Assembly: GCF_052115485.1 (NCBI RefSeq)
Contig: NZ_JBFRGU010000005.1
Coordinates: 62,001-126,000 of the forward strand
Length of the DNA: 64,000 nt
Direction: 5' to 3'
Origin: Microvirga sp052115485
Lineage (GTDB): Bacteria > Pseudomonadota > Alphaproteobacteria > Rhizobiales > Beijerinckiaceae
Shown: in pieces, positions 42,063-50,781 of the stretch
Layout of the letters: every line of letters starts with the position of its first letter
How positions within the stretch are numbered: the first letter of the stretch is position 1
The notes under the pieces: model-generated
What the model saw: the letters and a program-made list of their open reading frames with translations, nothing else
Database searches by the model: none
Told to the model about the DNA's origin: nothing
Translations under genes and position numbers: made by a program

Positions 42063-43334
42063 ATGCTGCCAGTTTTCGCACCTACCCTTACGCCCCTGCC
42101 GAACGACCCGGACGTGGTGATCGTCGGCGCGGGCACCGCCGGCATCGCCGCCGCGCGCCACCTGATCGCACAAGGCGCGCGGGTCGCGGTGCTGGAGGCG
42201 CGCTCCCGCGTCGGCGGGCGAGCGGTAACGAGCGCGATCAAGGGCCATCCCCTCGATCTCGGCGCGCATTGGCTCCATAACGGACCGATCAATCCACTGG
42301 TGCGGCTTGCCCGGGAGAGGCGCGAACGCCTGCGCCTCGCGCCGCAGGAGCGAAACCTGTTCATCGACGGGCGACCGGGAGGCAGCCTGCCCGGCGCCCT
42401 GATCGGCCGTGCCTTCGCCATCGCCGACAGAGCCCTGAGGAACGCGGCGCGCCAAGGCCCCGATCTGCCCGCCGCCAAGGCGCTTCCGTCCCTGGGGCTT
42501 TATGGCCGGCAGGTCACCAAGATCCACGGCCTCATCTCCGGCCGTCCCTTCGATCAGGTGAGTCTGCATGACGTGCCCGACATGGATTACGGGGACAATT
42601 TCTTCATCGCGGGCGGGCTCGGCGCCTACATCGCCCGCCTCGCGAGCGGATTGCCGGTCGCGCTGAACACCCCGGTCGAAGACATTGCCTGGTCGAAAGA
42701 GGGCGTGCGCATCACAACCTCCGCCGGAACGCTGAAAGCCAGGGCGGTTGTCGTGACCACGCCGATGGCTGTGCTGCAACAGGGTGTCATTCGCTTTTCG
42801 ACCCGTCTGCCCGAAGCGCTCCAGAACGCGATTCATTGCTTCACGCAGGGCGTCTATGAGCACGTGGTGCTGCACTGGCCAGGCTCCCCCTTTCAAGGCG
42901 CGGATCGGCTGAGCCAGTTGATCGGCGGCCACACCGAGCCGCCGGGATTATTGAGCCGCATCGACGGCACGCCCTTCCATTTCTTCGAGCTCGACCAGCC
43001 GCACGCGGCCCATCTCGACGGCCGCGACGCAGATGCCCCAGCGCGGTTCGTTCGCAGGGTCTTGAGCGACCACTTCGGCCACCGGGCCATCCGGGATCTC
43101 AGTGTCTGCGCCGCCACCACATGGCGGCACGATCCATGGTCACGCGCCTCCTGGGCCGTCGTGCCGCCGGGTCTCGTCAGCATTCGCGATGCGCTGAAGG
43201 CTCCCGTCGATGACAGGCTCTGGTTTGCGAGCGAGGCCCTCTCCCGCGCCCAATGGGGCACGGTCGGCGGCGCGTGGGAGGAAGGGACGCGGGTGGCCGG
43301 GGAGGTTGCGGAGCGGCTTAAGATCGACGCCTGA
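42063..43334 (+). CDS. FAD-dependent amine oxidase family protein
   Basis: 423 residues. DVVIVGAGTAGIAAARHLIAQGARVAVLEARSRVGGRAVTS is the FAD-binding dinucleotide motif with the GG motif of the monoamine-oxidase superfamily. HPLDLGAHWLHNGP and RAVVVTTPMAVLQQGVI also fit. WRHDPWSRASWAVVPPG and LWFASEALSRAQWGTVGGAWEEGTRVAGEV are the C-terminal FAD-covering part. The substrate is unknown. The ATG at 42063 (MLPVFAPTLT) is chosen because an upstream frame enters the hairpin region. Divergent from the EI24/CysZ-like gene. Confidence 0.85.
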   Translation: MLPVFAPTLTPLPNDPDVVIVGAGTAGIAAARHLIAQGARVAVLEARSRVGGRAVTSAIKGHPLDLGAHWLHNGPINPLVRLARERRERLRLAPQERNLFIDGRPGGSLPGALIGRAFAIADRALRNAARQGPDLPAAKALPSLGLYGRQVTKIHGLISGRPFDQVSLHDVPDMDYGDNFFIAGGLGAYIARLASGLPVALNTPVEDIAWSKEGVRITTSAGTLKARAVVVTTPMAVLQQGVIRFSTRLPEALQNAIHCFTQGVYEHVVLHWPGSPFQGADRLSQLIGGHTEPPGLLSRIDGTPFHFFELDQPHAAHLDGRDADAPARFVRRVLSDHFGHRAIRDLSVCAATTWRHDPWSRASWAVVPPGLVSIRDALKAPVDDRLWFASEALSRAQWGTVGGAWEEGTRVAGEVAERLKIDA

Positions 43335-43495
43335 CCTCTTGATCCGGTTTCTGCTCGCAGAAAATCTCGCCGCGGCACGCACCATGGATGAAAGCCGGTG
43401 CACGCCGGAACCGGGCGTCGCTTGGGTCGTTGCATCGAGCAAGCATGAAAAATCCGTCGCGGGGAGCTTCACCATCGGCTTGGGAGGAGCGAATC

Positions 43496-44929
43496 ATGAA
43501 CGACATGAGCCTCACGAATCTGCAATCGGGAAAAACCACGATCGACGCCATGGCCATCACGGCGCTGGCGAAACAACAGCGTGGCAGCGTGCTGGATGCG
43601 AGCCATGCGTCCTACGACGAAGTGCGCGTCATCTGGAACGCGATGATCGACCGCAAGCCGGCACTGATCATGCGATGCGCGGAGGCCGCAGATGTCGTCA
43701 ATGCGGTGCGATTTGCCCGCGACAACGCGCTGCTCGTCGCGGTGCGTGGCGGAGGCCACAACATTGCCGGCAACGCGGTCTGCGATGGCGGTCTCATGAT
43801 CGACCTGTCGCCCATGAAATCGGTGCGAGTGGACGCGAAGGCGAAACGGGCATGGGTCGAGCCGGGGGCGACGCTCGCCGATGTCGATAGGGAGACGCAA
43901 ACTTTCGGGCTTGCACTGCCGACGGGCATCAACTCCACGACCGGCATTGCCGGGCTCACGCTCGGCGGCGGGTTTGGCTGGATCACGCGCAAGTTCGGCC
44001 TGACCATCGACAGCCTTCTTTCCGCGGACATCGTGACGGCGAATGGCGAACTGGTGCGCGCAAGCCTGACGGAAAACCCCGACCTGTTCTGGGCGCTGCG
44101 TGGCGGCGGTGGGAACTTCGGCATCGTCACGTCTTTCGAGTTCGAGCTTCACGAACTTGGCCCAGAAGTTCTCTCGGGACTGGTGGTGCATCCCTTCGCC
44201 GATGCCCCGATGGTTCTCGAGCAATATCGACAGGCCCTCGAGACGGCACCGGACGAGCTGACCTGCTGGACGGTGATGCGACAGGCCCCGCCGCTGCCGT
44301 TCATCCCGCAGGAATGGCATGGCAAGCCGGTGCTGATTCTCGCCATGTGCTATAGCGGTGATATGGCGGCCGGCGAGAAGGCGACAGCCAAGCTGCGCTC
44401 GATCGGCAAGCCCATCGTCGACGTTGTCGGCCCCCATCCTTTCGCCGGCTGGCAGCAGGCCTTCGATCCTCTGCTCACCCCCGGCGCCCGCAACTATTGG
44501 AAGAGCCTCGATTTCACGGATCTTTCCGACGCGGCGATCGGAATCCTGATCGATGCGGTTCGCCAATTGCCCGGACCCGAATGCGAGATATTCCTCGCTC
44601 ATGTCGGCGGCGCCGCCGGCCGTATCGCGACGGACGCAACCGCGTTCCCGCAGCGAAATTCGCATTTCGTCATGAACGTTCATGCGCGCTGGCGCGAACC
44701 GGCGATGGACAAGGCGTGCATCGGCTGGGCACGCAAAATCTTCGAAGCCGCCAAGCCCTATGCCGCCGGCACCGCCTACATCAACTTCATGCCGGAAGAC
44801 GAGCCCGACCGCGTCGAGGCCGCCTATGGCGACAACTACCGGCGGCTCGTCGAGATCAAGCGACGCTACGATCCGCAGAACCTCTTCCGCATGAACCAGA
44901 ACGTGAGGCCGGATGGAGCTGGGGGCTGA
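43496..44929 (+). CDS. FAD-linked oxidoreductase, berberine-bridge-enzyme-like
   Basis: 477 residues. It has the p-cresol methylhydroxylase-type FAD domain: ADVVNAVRFARDNALLVAVRGGGHNIAGNAVCDGGLMIDLSPM (the H of GGGHN binds FAD covalently in this family), then TGIAGLTLGGGFGWITRKFGL and WALRGGGGNFGIVTSFEFEL. The C-terminal BBE motif is YGDNYRRLVEIKRRYDPQNLFRMNQNV. The Cys used for bicovalent FAD attachment in plant enzymes is missing (TGINSTTG). The substrate is unknown. ATG 43496 is preceded by GGGAGGAG. Confidence 0.88.
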   Translation: MNDMSLTNLQSGKTTIDAMAITALAKQQRGSVLDASHASYDEVRVIWNAMIDRKPALIMRCAEAADVVNAVRFARDNALLVAVRGGGHNIAGNAVCDGGLMIDLSPMKSVRVDAKAKRAWVEPGATLADVDRETQTFGLALPTGINSTTGIAGLTLGGGFGWITRKFGLTIDSLLSADIVTANGELVRASLTENPDLFWALRGGGGNFGIVTSFEFELHELGPEVLSGLVVHPFADAPMVLEQYRQALETAPDELTCWTVMRQAPPLPFIPQEWHGKPVLILAMCYSGDMAAGEKATAKLRSIGKPIVDVVGPHPFAGWQQAFDPLLTPGARNYWKSLDFTDLSDAAIGILIDAVRQLPGPECEIFLAHVGGAAGRIATDATAFPQRNSHFVMNVHARWREPAMDKACIGWARKIFEAAKPYAAGTAYINFMPEDEPDRVEAAYGDNYRRLVEIKRRYDPQNLFRMNQNVRPDGAGG

Positions 44930-44983
44930 CTCAAATGACTTCTTTCCCGTCGAGCAAAATGGATCGATGGGAAAGAATCAGCC

Positions 44984-45979
44984 TCACAACATGCTCGGCA
45001 GCACCCGGTCCGGTGTTTTGTGGCCGTCGATGAAGGCCTTGATGTTCACGATGACCTTTTCGCCCATATCGATACGGCCCTCGTAAGTGGCCGAGCCCAT
45101 ATGGGGCAGCAGGACCACTTTGTTCTGCTTGGCGAGTTTCACGAGGCGCGGATTGACGGCGGGCTCTTCCTCGAACACGTCGAGGCCCGCGCCAGCGATG
45201 GCTCCGCTCTCCAGGAGACGCGTCAGCGCGGCCTCGTCGATGATCTCGCCGCGCGCGGTGTTCACGATGATCGCGGTCGGTTTCATGAGCTTGAGGCGGC
45301 GGGCCGAGAGCAGGTGATAGGTTGCGGGCGTGTGCGGGCAGTTCACGGACACGATATCCATGCGCGCCAGCATCTGGTCGAGGGATTCCCAATAGGTCGC
45401 TTCCAGTTCCGCCTCGATCCTGGGCGGCACGTGGCGGCGGTTGTGGTAGTGGATCTGGAGCCCGAAGGCCTTGGCGCGGCGGGCCAGCGCCTGACCGATG
45501 CGGCCCATGCCGACGATGCCGAGGCGTTTTCCGGTGATGCGGCGGCCGAGCATCCAGGTCGGCGACCAGCCGGCCCATTCGCCCGCCGGAATCACCTGCG
45601 CGCCTTCAGGAATACGGCGGGCGACCGCCATGATGAGGGCCATGGTCATATCCGCCGTGTCCTCTGTGAGGACGCCGGGCGTGTTGGTGACGGTGATGCC
45701 CCGGGCGTGGGCGGTCGCCACGTCCACGTGGTCGATGCCGTTGCCGAAATTGGCGATGAGCTTCAGGTTCGGACCGGCTTCGGCGATGATGCCGGCATCG
45801 ATCTCGTCGGTGACGGTCGGTACCAGCACATCGGCCGTCTTCACCGCTTCCACCAGCGCTTCCCGCGTGAGGGCCTTGTCTTCGAGGTTGAGCCGGGTGT
45901 CGAACAATTCGCGCAGACGCGTCTCGATGGCGTCCGGCAAGCGACGGGTGACGACGACGACAGGTCTTTTCTTCATCAC
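44984..45979 (-). CDS. D-2-hydroxyacid dehydrogenase (glyoxylate/hydroxypyruvate reductase-like)
   Basis: 331 residues. The N-terminal substrate domain has LIANFGNGIDHVDVATAHARGITVTNTPGVLTEDTADMTMALIMAVAR. The NAD(P) domain has GKRLGIVGMGRIGQALARRAKAFGLQIHYHNR. The catalytic R-E-H triad can be seen as the Arg in NTARGE, the Glu in DVFEEEP and the His in LLPHMGSAT. The Gx-GRIGQ motif with NR after the beta-2 strand allows NADPH, as in glyoxylate reductase. Likely role is reduction of glyoxylate or hydroxypyruvate. It runs opposite to the flavin gene upstream. Confidence 0.9.
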   Translation of the reverse strand: MMKKRPVVVVTRRLPDAIETRLRELFDTRLNLEDKALTREALVEAVKTADVLVPTVTDEIDAGIIAEAGPNLKLIANFGNGIDHVDVATAHARGITVTNTPGVLTEDTADMTMALIMAVARRIPEGAQVIPAGEWAGWSPTWMLGRRITGKRLGIVGMGRIGQALARRAKAFGLQIHYHNRRHVPPRIEAELEATYWESLDQMLARMDIVSVNCPHTPATYHLLSARRLKLMKPTAIIVNTARGEIIDEAALTRLLESGAIAGAGLDVFEEEPAVNPRLVKLAKQNKVVLLPHMGSATYEGRIDMGEKVIVNIKAFIDGHKTPDRVLPSML

Positions 45980-46106
45980 AAGGCCCCCGATGTCGAAAAG
46001 CCGAGAGAGGTTTGCGCATCTTCACGCGCCTTTAACCACAATTCGGCAACTAGGACCCGATCGCGCTTCTCTCAAGAGCTTGGCCGGATCCTGGAATGTT
46101 GATTCT

Positions 46107-46151
46107 GCATGATCGCTCCGGAAAACCGGATTTCCTTTTTCCGGATCATGC
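46107..46151. repeat. Short palindromic element, family C copy 2
   Basis: About 45 bases with GCATGATC at one end and GGATCATGC at the other, with CCGGAAAACCGG in the centre. It lies in the gap upstream of the SH3 gene. Confidence 0.6.
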
Positions 46152-46236
46152 CCAGGCGGCGAGCCGTCGCCTAGCGCGGCCCGTCAAGCTTCTCTACCAG
46201 AGGCGCGACGTTAGACAAACCCGGTGCAAGAGCCCA

Positions 46237-46782
46237 ATGCGCAAGACCGCCTTTACAATTTTCCTCCCCATTCTGCTTCTCGCGTTCATGAGCGTCGCGC
46301 CCGTGACGGCACAGGAAGCGCCGGGCGGTCGAAAGGGCACGGGGCTACCGGTTCCGCGTTACGTCAGCCTCAAGACGGACCGGGTGAACCTGCGCGAGGG
46401 CCCCTCCAAGGACCACCGCACGGCCTGGGTGTTCCAGCGCGCGGGCCTGCCCGTCGAAATCATCGCCGAATACGAAACCTGGCGGCGCATCCGCGATTCG
46501 GAAGGCACGGAGGGCTGGGTGCTGCACTCGCTTCTTTCCGGACGCCGCACCGGGCTCGTCATGCCCTGGGCCAAGGACCGCACCCCGATTCCGCTGTTGA
46601 GCAAGCCCGACGACAAGGGCGATGTCGTCGCTCAGCTCCAGCCCGGCGTGATTGCCAACATCAAGGATTGCAACGGTACCTGGTGCCGTATCCTGATTGC
46701 TCTGGAACGCTCCCGCGACGTGGACGGCTATCTCCGCCAGGACAAACTCTGGGGCGTTTATCCGAACGAGAAGGTGGAATAG
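46237..46782 (+). CDS. Periplasmic SH3-domain protein
   Basis: 181 residues with a signal peptide (MRKTAFTIFLPILLLAFMSV, cleavage near VTA-QE). Two bacterial SH3-like repeats follow: YVSLKTDRVNLREGPSKDHRTAWVFQRAGLPVEIIAEYETWRRIRDSEGTEGWVLHSLLSG (about 47-107) and IPLLSKPDDKGDVVAQLQPGVIANIKDCNGTWCRI (about 117-153). Bacterial SH3 domains bind peptidoglycan or envelope partners. Members of this family (SH3 domain protein, DUF1058-like) have no known enzyme. It stands in a group with the small DUF3096 gene downstream. Confidence 0.83.
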   Translation: MRKTAFTIFLPILLLAFMSVAPVTAQEAPGGRKGTGLPVPRYVSLKTDRVNLREGPSKDHRTAWVFQRAGLPVEIIAEYETWRRIRDSEGTEGWVLHSLLSGRRTGLVMPWAKDRTPIPLLSKPDDKGDVVAQLQPGVIANIKDCNGTWCRILIALERSRDVDGYLRQDKLWGVYPNEKVE

Positions 46783-46836
46783 CGGACCCGCAACGCTCTT
46801 CTCTCATTGCCTTTTTCCAACGAAAGACCGACTGAA

Positions 46837-46986
46837 ATGACGCTTTCCTTGAGTTTCACAAAGCTTCTGCCAATCCTGGCCCTGATCCTCGGCATCGGCT
46901 CGCTCATCGCGCCGCGCTTTCTCAACATCTTCGTGGCGATCTTCCTGATTGTCTACGCGCTCGTGGGCTTCGGCCTACTGCGCTGA
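46837..46986 (+). CDS. DUF3096-family micro-protein
   Basis: 49 residues with two hydrophobic helices: LSFTKLLPILALILGIGSLIAPRFLNIFVAIFLIVYALVGFGLL. The central APRFLNIFVAIFLIVYALVG fits the DUF3096 membrane-protein family, which is made of about 50 residues. Function is unknown. It lies 54 bases after the SH3 gene on the same strand. Confidence 0.8.
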   Translation: MTLSLSFTKLLPILALILGIGSLIAPRFLNIFVAIFLIVYALVGFGLLR

Positions 46987-47087
46987 CGGCAGGAATCTCT
47001 CGGCCCGCATCCGCGCGTCACGCGCTCGTACAGGCACGACAGGCTTGAACGGCCCGATGGCCCCGATGGCTTCCTGGTGAATGCGGT

Positions 47088-47966
47088 TCAGGCGGGCTGC
47101 AAACGCCGCAGAATACGCAGACCGAAGACGTTGAGCAAAAGCCCCAGCACGATGATCGCACCGCCGACAGCCTCGATGGGTTGCAGGGCCTCGCCCAGAA
47201 TCAGGGTGGAACCTAAAATCCCCGCCACAGGCACGAGCAGGGCAAAGGGCGTTACGGTCGCCGCCGGGTGACGAGAGAGCAAATAGGCCCAGATTCCGAA
47301 GGCGAAGACCGTGCTCGGATAGGCGAGATAAGCCACCGCGGCCATGGCGCCACCGTCCATCTCCGCCAAGGCAGTAGCGACCCGGGCCGGGCCGTCGAGC
47401 CAAAGCGAGAGCCCCAGAAGGGGAAGCGGCGCGACAAGGCTCGCCCAGATGATGAAGCCCAACATATCTACGCGGCCCGCGCGCTTGGATATGATGTTCG
47501 CCACCCCCCAGGACGCAGCGGCCGCGACCGTCATGAGGAAGGGAATGGCGCCTCCGCCGGTCAGGCGCGGCCAGGCTATCAAAGCGAGCCCGAAGCAGGC
47601 GATGAGACCTCCCACCGCTTGGTGGAGTCCAGGTCTCTCACCCATGATCATCATGGCGAAGAGGATCGTGAAGAAGACCTGCGCCTGCATGACCACGGAG
47701 GCAAGGCTCGCCGGCATTCCGAGCGCAAGGGCGGCAAACAGCAACCCGAACTGGGCAACGCCGAGGAAAAAGCCGTATCCAACAACGTTGCGCCAATCGG
47801 TCTTTGGACGTGGGATGAAGAAAACCGCTGGTAGTGCTGCGAAGACGAATCGGAGCGCCGCTAACAGGAGTGGCGGCGTACTGCCTACACCGAGCTTGAT
47901 GACGACGAAGCTCAGGCCCCAGATCATCGTGACGACGATGGCGAAGAGGCTGTGGCCGAGCGGCAT
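47088..47966 (-). CDS. EamA-family drug/metabolite transporter
   Basis: 292 residues with ten membrane helices in two EamA repeats (residues about 4-135 and 145-285). Repeat 1 begins HSLFAIVVTMIWGLSFVVIKLGV and contains PASLASVVMQAQVFFTILFAMMIMGERPG; repeat 2 contains RHPAATVTPFALLVPVAGILGSTLILGEALQPIEAVGG. The family exports amino acids and metabolites, and YdeD- or YddG-like substrates are possible. The gene is 18 bases downstream of irr on the same strand and may be cotranscribed. Confidence 0.9.
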   Translation of the reverse strand: MPLGHSLFAIVVTMIWGLSFVVIKLGVGSTPPLLLAALRFVFAALPAVFFIPRPKTDWRNVVGYGFFLGVAQFGLLFAALALGMPASLASVVMQAQVFFTILFAMMIMGERPGLHQAVGGLIACFGLALIAWPRLTGGGAIPFLMTVAAAASWGVANIISKRAGRVDMLGFIIWASLVAPLPLLGLSLWLDGPARVATALAEMDGGAMAAVAYLAYPSTVFAFGIWAYLLSRHPAATVTPFALLVPVAGILGSTLILGEALQPIEAVGGAIIVLGLLLNVFGLRILRRLQPA

Positions 47967-47984
47967 GAAGGAGCCAGTCAGTGA

Positions 47985-48455
47985 TTATGTGGACTTGCGG
48001 CGCAGCCGGACGATCACCTCGACGCCCGCGACCTCCATGCCTTCAGGCGCCGCCGGAAGGTCGGCGACCGTGATGCCGGTGGAGGGCATGTCCACCAGTT
48101 CCCCCTCTTCTTCGAGGAAGAAGTGATGGTGCTCGGTCGGGTTGGTATCGAAATAGGCCTTGGTGCCGTCCACGGCGAGCTGCCGCAGGAGGCCGACCTC
48201 GGTGAACTGGTGCAGTGTGTTGTAGACCGTGGCCAAGGACACAGGAACGCGGGCCTTCGAGGCCTCATCGAACAAGACCTCGGCCGTGATGTGCCGGTCA
48301 CCCTTGCCGAACAGCAGCCAGCCGAGGGAAACACGCTGCCTCGTCGGGCGCAAACCCACGCGGCGCAGTTTGTCGCGCAGCTCCGAAAGGGGGCAGCCGC
48401 GACGATAATGCGGGGCGGACTTGAGGTCGATGAGGGAAGACAGGGTGTCGGTCAT
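47985..48455 (-). CDS. irr: Iron response regulator Irr (Fur family)
   Basis: 156 residues. The winged helix is GLRPTRQRVSLGWLLFGKGDRHITAEVLFDEASKARVPVSLATVYNTLHQFTEVGLLRQL. THEHHHFFLEEEGELVDM-type tract (visible as TEHHHFFLEEE) is the Irr metal/heme site. The N-terminal RRGCPLSEL holds a GCP heme regulatory motif, as in Bradyrhizobium Irr. Irr represses or activates iron genes at low iron and is destabilised on heme binding. I chose the ATG at 48455 (MTDTLSSLID). It is divergent from fabA, whose gene starts 235 bases away. This irr-fabA arrangement is conserved in Hyphomicrobiales. Confidence 0.93.
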   Translation of the reverse strand: MTDTLSSLIDLKSAPHYRRGCPLSELRDKLRRVGLRPTRQRVSLGWLLFGKGDRHITAEVLFDEASKARVPVSLATVYNTLHQFTEVGLLRQLAVDGTKAYFDTNPTEHHHFFLEEEGELVDMPSTGITVADLPAAPEGMEVAGVEVIVRLRRKST

Positions 48456-48690
48456 CTCGGGCACTGAAGGATGAAACGCGGCTTTTATCACCATAATCAT
48501 AGGAAGGCGAGAGGGTTGCCGCAAGGCGGCCTTGCGCCGGGCCTTGCACTTTGGCGAAAATTGGGCTTCGGATGCGCCTCTTTGAGGGATGGCGCGCCTG
48601 TGCTACGAGGGCGCACCCAGGAGCCTTGGCGGTGACGCCGCGGCGCTCCCGCCCTATGGACGTATATGATTGAAAGGATCGGCATCCGGC

Positions 48691-49212
48691 ATGGCCCGCA
48701 AGTCGAGCTATAATTACGAAGAACTTCTCGCCTGTGGGCGCGGAGAGCTGTTCGGATCCGGCAATGCGCAGTTGCCTCTTCCCCCCATGCTGATGTTCGA
48801 CCGCATCAGTTCCATTGGCGAGGATGGCGGTGCATACGGCAAGGGCCACGTGGTCGCCGAACTCGATGTGCGGCCGGATCTCTGGTTTTTCCCCTGCCAT
48901 TTCAAAGGCGATCCGGTGATGCCGGGCTGCCTGGGGCTCGATGCGCTCTGGCAGATGGTGGGCTTCCATCTCGGCTGGCTCGGGTCGGCAGGCCGCGGCC
49001 GCGCGCTCGGCGTCGGGGAGGTGAAATTCTCCGATCAAGTGCTGCCGAATGTCAAAAAGGTGGTCTACGGCGTCGACCTGAAGCGGGTTTTCCGCTCCAA
49101 GCTGGTGCTCGGCATCGCCGATGGCTGGCTGGAGGCCGATGGCCGCCGCATCTATGAAGCGAAGGACCTGCGGGTCGGTTTGTTCCAGGCGGAAACACCG
49201 GCTGGCGGCTAA
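48691..49212 (+). CDS. fabA: 3-hydroxyacyl-[ACP] dehydratase/isomerase FabA
   Basis: 173 residues of the hot-dog fold. The active-site His70 is in FFPCHFKGDPVMPGCLGLDALWQMVGF, with Asp84 in GLDALWQ. FabA dehydrates 3-hydroxydecanoyl-ACP and isomerises the trans-2 to the cis-3 double bond, starting unsaturated fatty-acid synthesis. The downstream fabB gene completes the pair. ATG 48691 (MARKSSYNYE) is the usual family start; an ATG at 48670 adds seven residues. Confidence 0.95.
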   Translation: MARKSSYNYEELLACGRGELFGSGNAQLPLPPMLMFDRISSIGEDGGAYGKGHVVAELDVRPDLWFFPCHFKGDPVMPGCLGLDALWQMVGFHLGWLGSAGRGRALGVGEVKFSDQVLPNVKKVVYGVDLKRVFRSKLVLGIADGWLEADGRRIYEAKDLRVGLFQAETPAGG

Positions 49213-49292
49213 ACACGCCGCCGAAGGTTGAGAATACGGGATGCCGATCTTACGTCAGGGGTCGGCATCGAAGTCCTATGAAGAGGTAGGTT

Positions 49293-50516
49293 ATGAGGCG
49301 CGTCGTCGTCACCGGGATGGGTATCGTCTCGTCCATCGGCAACAACACGCAGGAGGTTCTGGCCTCTTTGCGGGAAGCCAAGTCGGGCATCGTCCAGGCG
49401 ACGGATTACGAGAAACTCGGGTTCCGCTGCCAGGTTCATGGCGCGCCGAACATCAATGTCGAAGAGATGGTCGACCGCCGCGCCATGCGCTTCCATGGCG
49501 GCGGCACCGCCTGGAACCACGTGGCCATGGATCAGGCGATCCGCGACGCAGGTCTCGAGGAAGGCGACGTTTCCAACGAGCGCACGGGCATCATCATGGG
49601 CTCGGGCGGCCCCTCGACCCGCGCGATCGTCGAATCGGCGGATATCACTCGGACCAAGGGTCCCAAGCGCGTCGGCCCCTTCGCGGTGCCCAAGGCCATG
49701 TGCTCGACCGCCTCGGCGACGCTTGCGACCTGGTTCAAGATCAAGGGCGTGAATTATTCGATCTCGTCGGCCTGCGCGACCTCGAACCATTGCATCGGCA
49801 ATGCCTATGAGATGATCCAGTACGGCAAGCAGGACGTAATGTTCGCGGGCGGTTGCGAAGATCTCGACTGGACGCTCTCCGTCCTCTTCGACGCCATGGG
49901 CGCCATGTCCTCGAAATACAACGAGAACCCGGCCGTCGCCTCCCGCGCCTATGACGTGAACCGCGACGGCTTCGTGATCGCCGGCGGCGCGGGCGTGCTG
50001 GTTCTCGAGGAGCTGGAACACGCCAAGGCGCGCGGCGCGCGCATCTACGGCGAAATCGTCGGCTACGGCATGAGCTCGGACGGCTACGACATGGTCGCGC
50101 CGTCGGGCGAGGGCGCGGTGCGCTGCATGCGCATGGCATTGCAGAACGTCAATGCGCCGATCGACTACATCAATCCGCACGCCACTTCGACGCCGGTCGG
50201 CGATCAGAAGGAAATCGAGGCGATCCGTGAAGTGTTCGGCGCGGGCGAAAAGTGCCCGCCGATTTCGGCCACGAAATCGCTCACCGGTCACTCGCTCGGC
50301 GCGACCGGCGTGCAGGAGGCGATCTATTCGCTTCTGATGATGAACAACCGCTTCATCTGCGAGAGCGCGCATATCGACGAAATCGATCCCGAATTCGCCG
50401 ACATGAACATCGTGCGCAAACGTATCGACGACGCCAAGATCGACACGGTTCTCTCGAATTCGTTCGGTTTCGGCGGCACCAACGCTACGCTCGTCTTCAG
50501 CCGTTACGCGGCATAA
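49293..50516 (+). CDS. fabB: 3-oxoacyl-[ACP] synthase I FabB
   Basis: 407 residues of the thiolase fold. The catalytic Cys161 is in SISSACATSNHCIGN. The two His are in NPHATSTPVGDQ and KSLTGHSLGATG. FabB elongates the cis-3 unsaturated acyl-ACP made by FabA. It starts 80 bases downstream of fabA on the same strand. The start ATG follows AGAGGTAGGTT. Two inverted repeats lie in the gap to fabI. Confidence 0.96.
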   Translation: MRRVVVTGMGIVSSIGNNTQEVLASLREAKSGIVQATDYEKLGFRCQVHGAPNINVEEMVDRRAMRFHGGGTAWNHVAMDQAIRDAGLEEGDVSNERTGIIMGSGGPSTRAIVESADITRTKGPKRVGPFAVPKAMCSTASATLATWFKIKGVNYSISSACATSNHCIGNAYEMIQYGKQDVMFAGGCEDLDWTLSVLFDAMGAMSSKYNENPAVASRAYDVNRDGFVIAGGAGVLVLEELEHAKARGARIYGEIVGYGMSSDGYDMVAPSGEGAVRCMRMALQNVNAPIDYINPHATSTPVGDQKEIEAIREVFGAGEKCPPISATKSLTGHSLGATGVQEAIYSLLMMNNRFICESAHIDEIDPEFADMNIVRKRIDDAKIDTVLSNSFGFGGTNATLVFSRYAA

Positions 50517-50520
50517 AAAC

Positions 50521-50561
50521 ATGATCCGGAAAGGTGGATACCGGCTTTCCGATAAGATCAT
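50521..50561. repeat. Short palindromic element, family C copy 3
   Basis: About 41 bases: ATGATCCGGAAAG then CTTTCCG and GATCAT, forming an imperfect palindrome with ACCGG near the centre. It lies just after the fabB stop codon. Confidence 0.6.
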
Positions 50562-50576
50562 GCGTGTAACGGAACC

Positions 50577-50619
50577 ATCGAGGACTTTTTTCGATCTTTG
50601 GATTGGAAAAGTCCTCGAT
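50577..50619 (+). repeat. 13-bp perfect inverted repeat after fabB
   Basis: ATCGAGGACTTTT and its exact complement flank 17 bases. The arms are long enough to form a stable hairpin in the fabB-fabI transcript. There is no run of T after the second arm, so it is not a simple terminator; it could be an RNA-processing or regulatory site. Confidence 0.55.
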
Positions 50620-50781
50620 AAACGAACGTCACATCACTGAACATCTTCATGCGAACCCCAAGCCAATCTTGGGGACCTTCACATGGACATGCTTACCGAC
50701 ATTGCCAAAACGGCACCACACGCCGCGAACTGCCACGCGAATGAGCAGTGGCGAAACGAGCCGGCGCACAGGGGGACTCGA

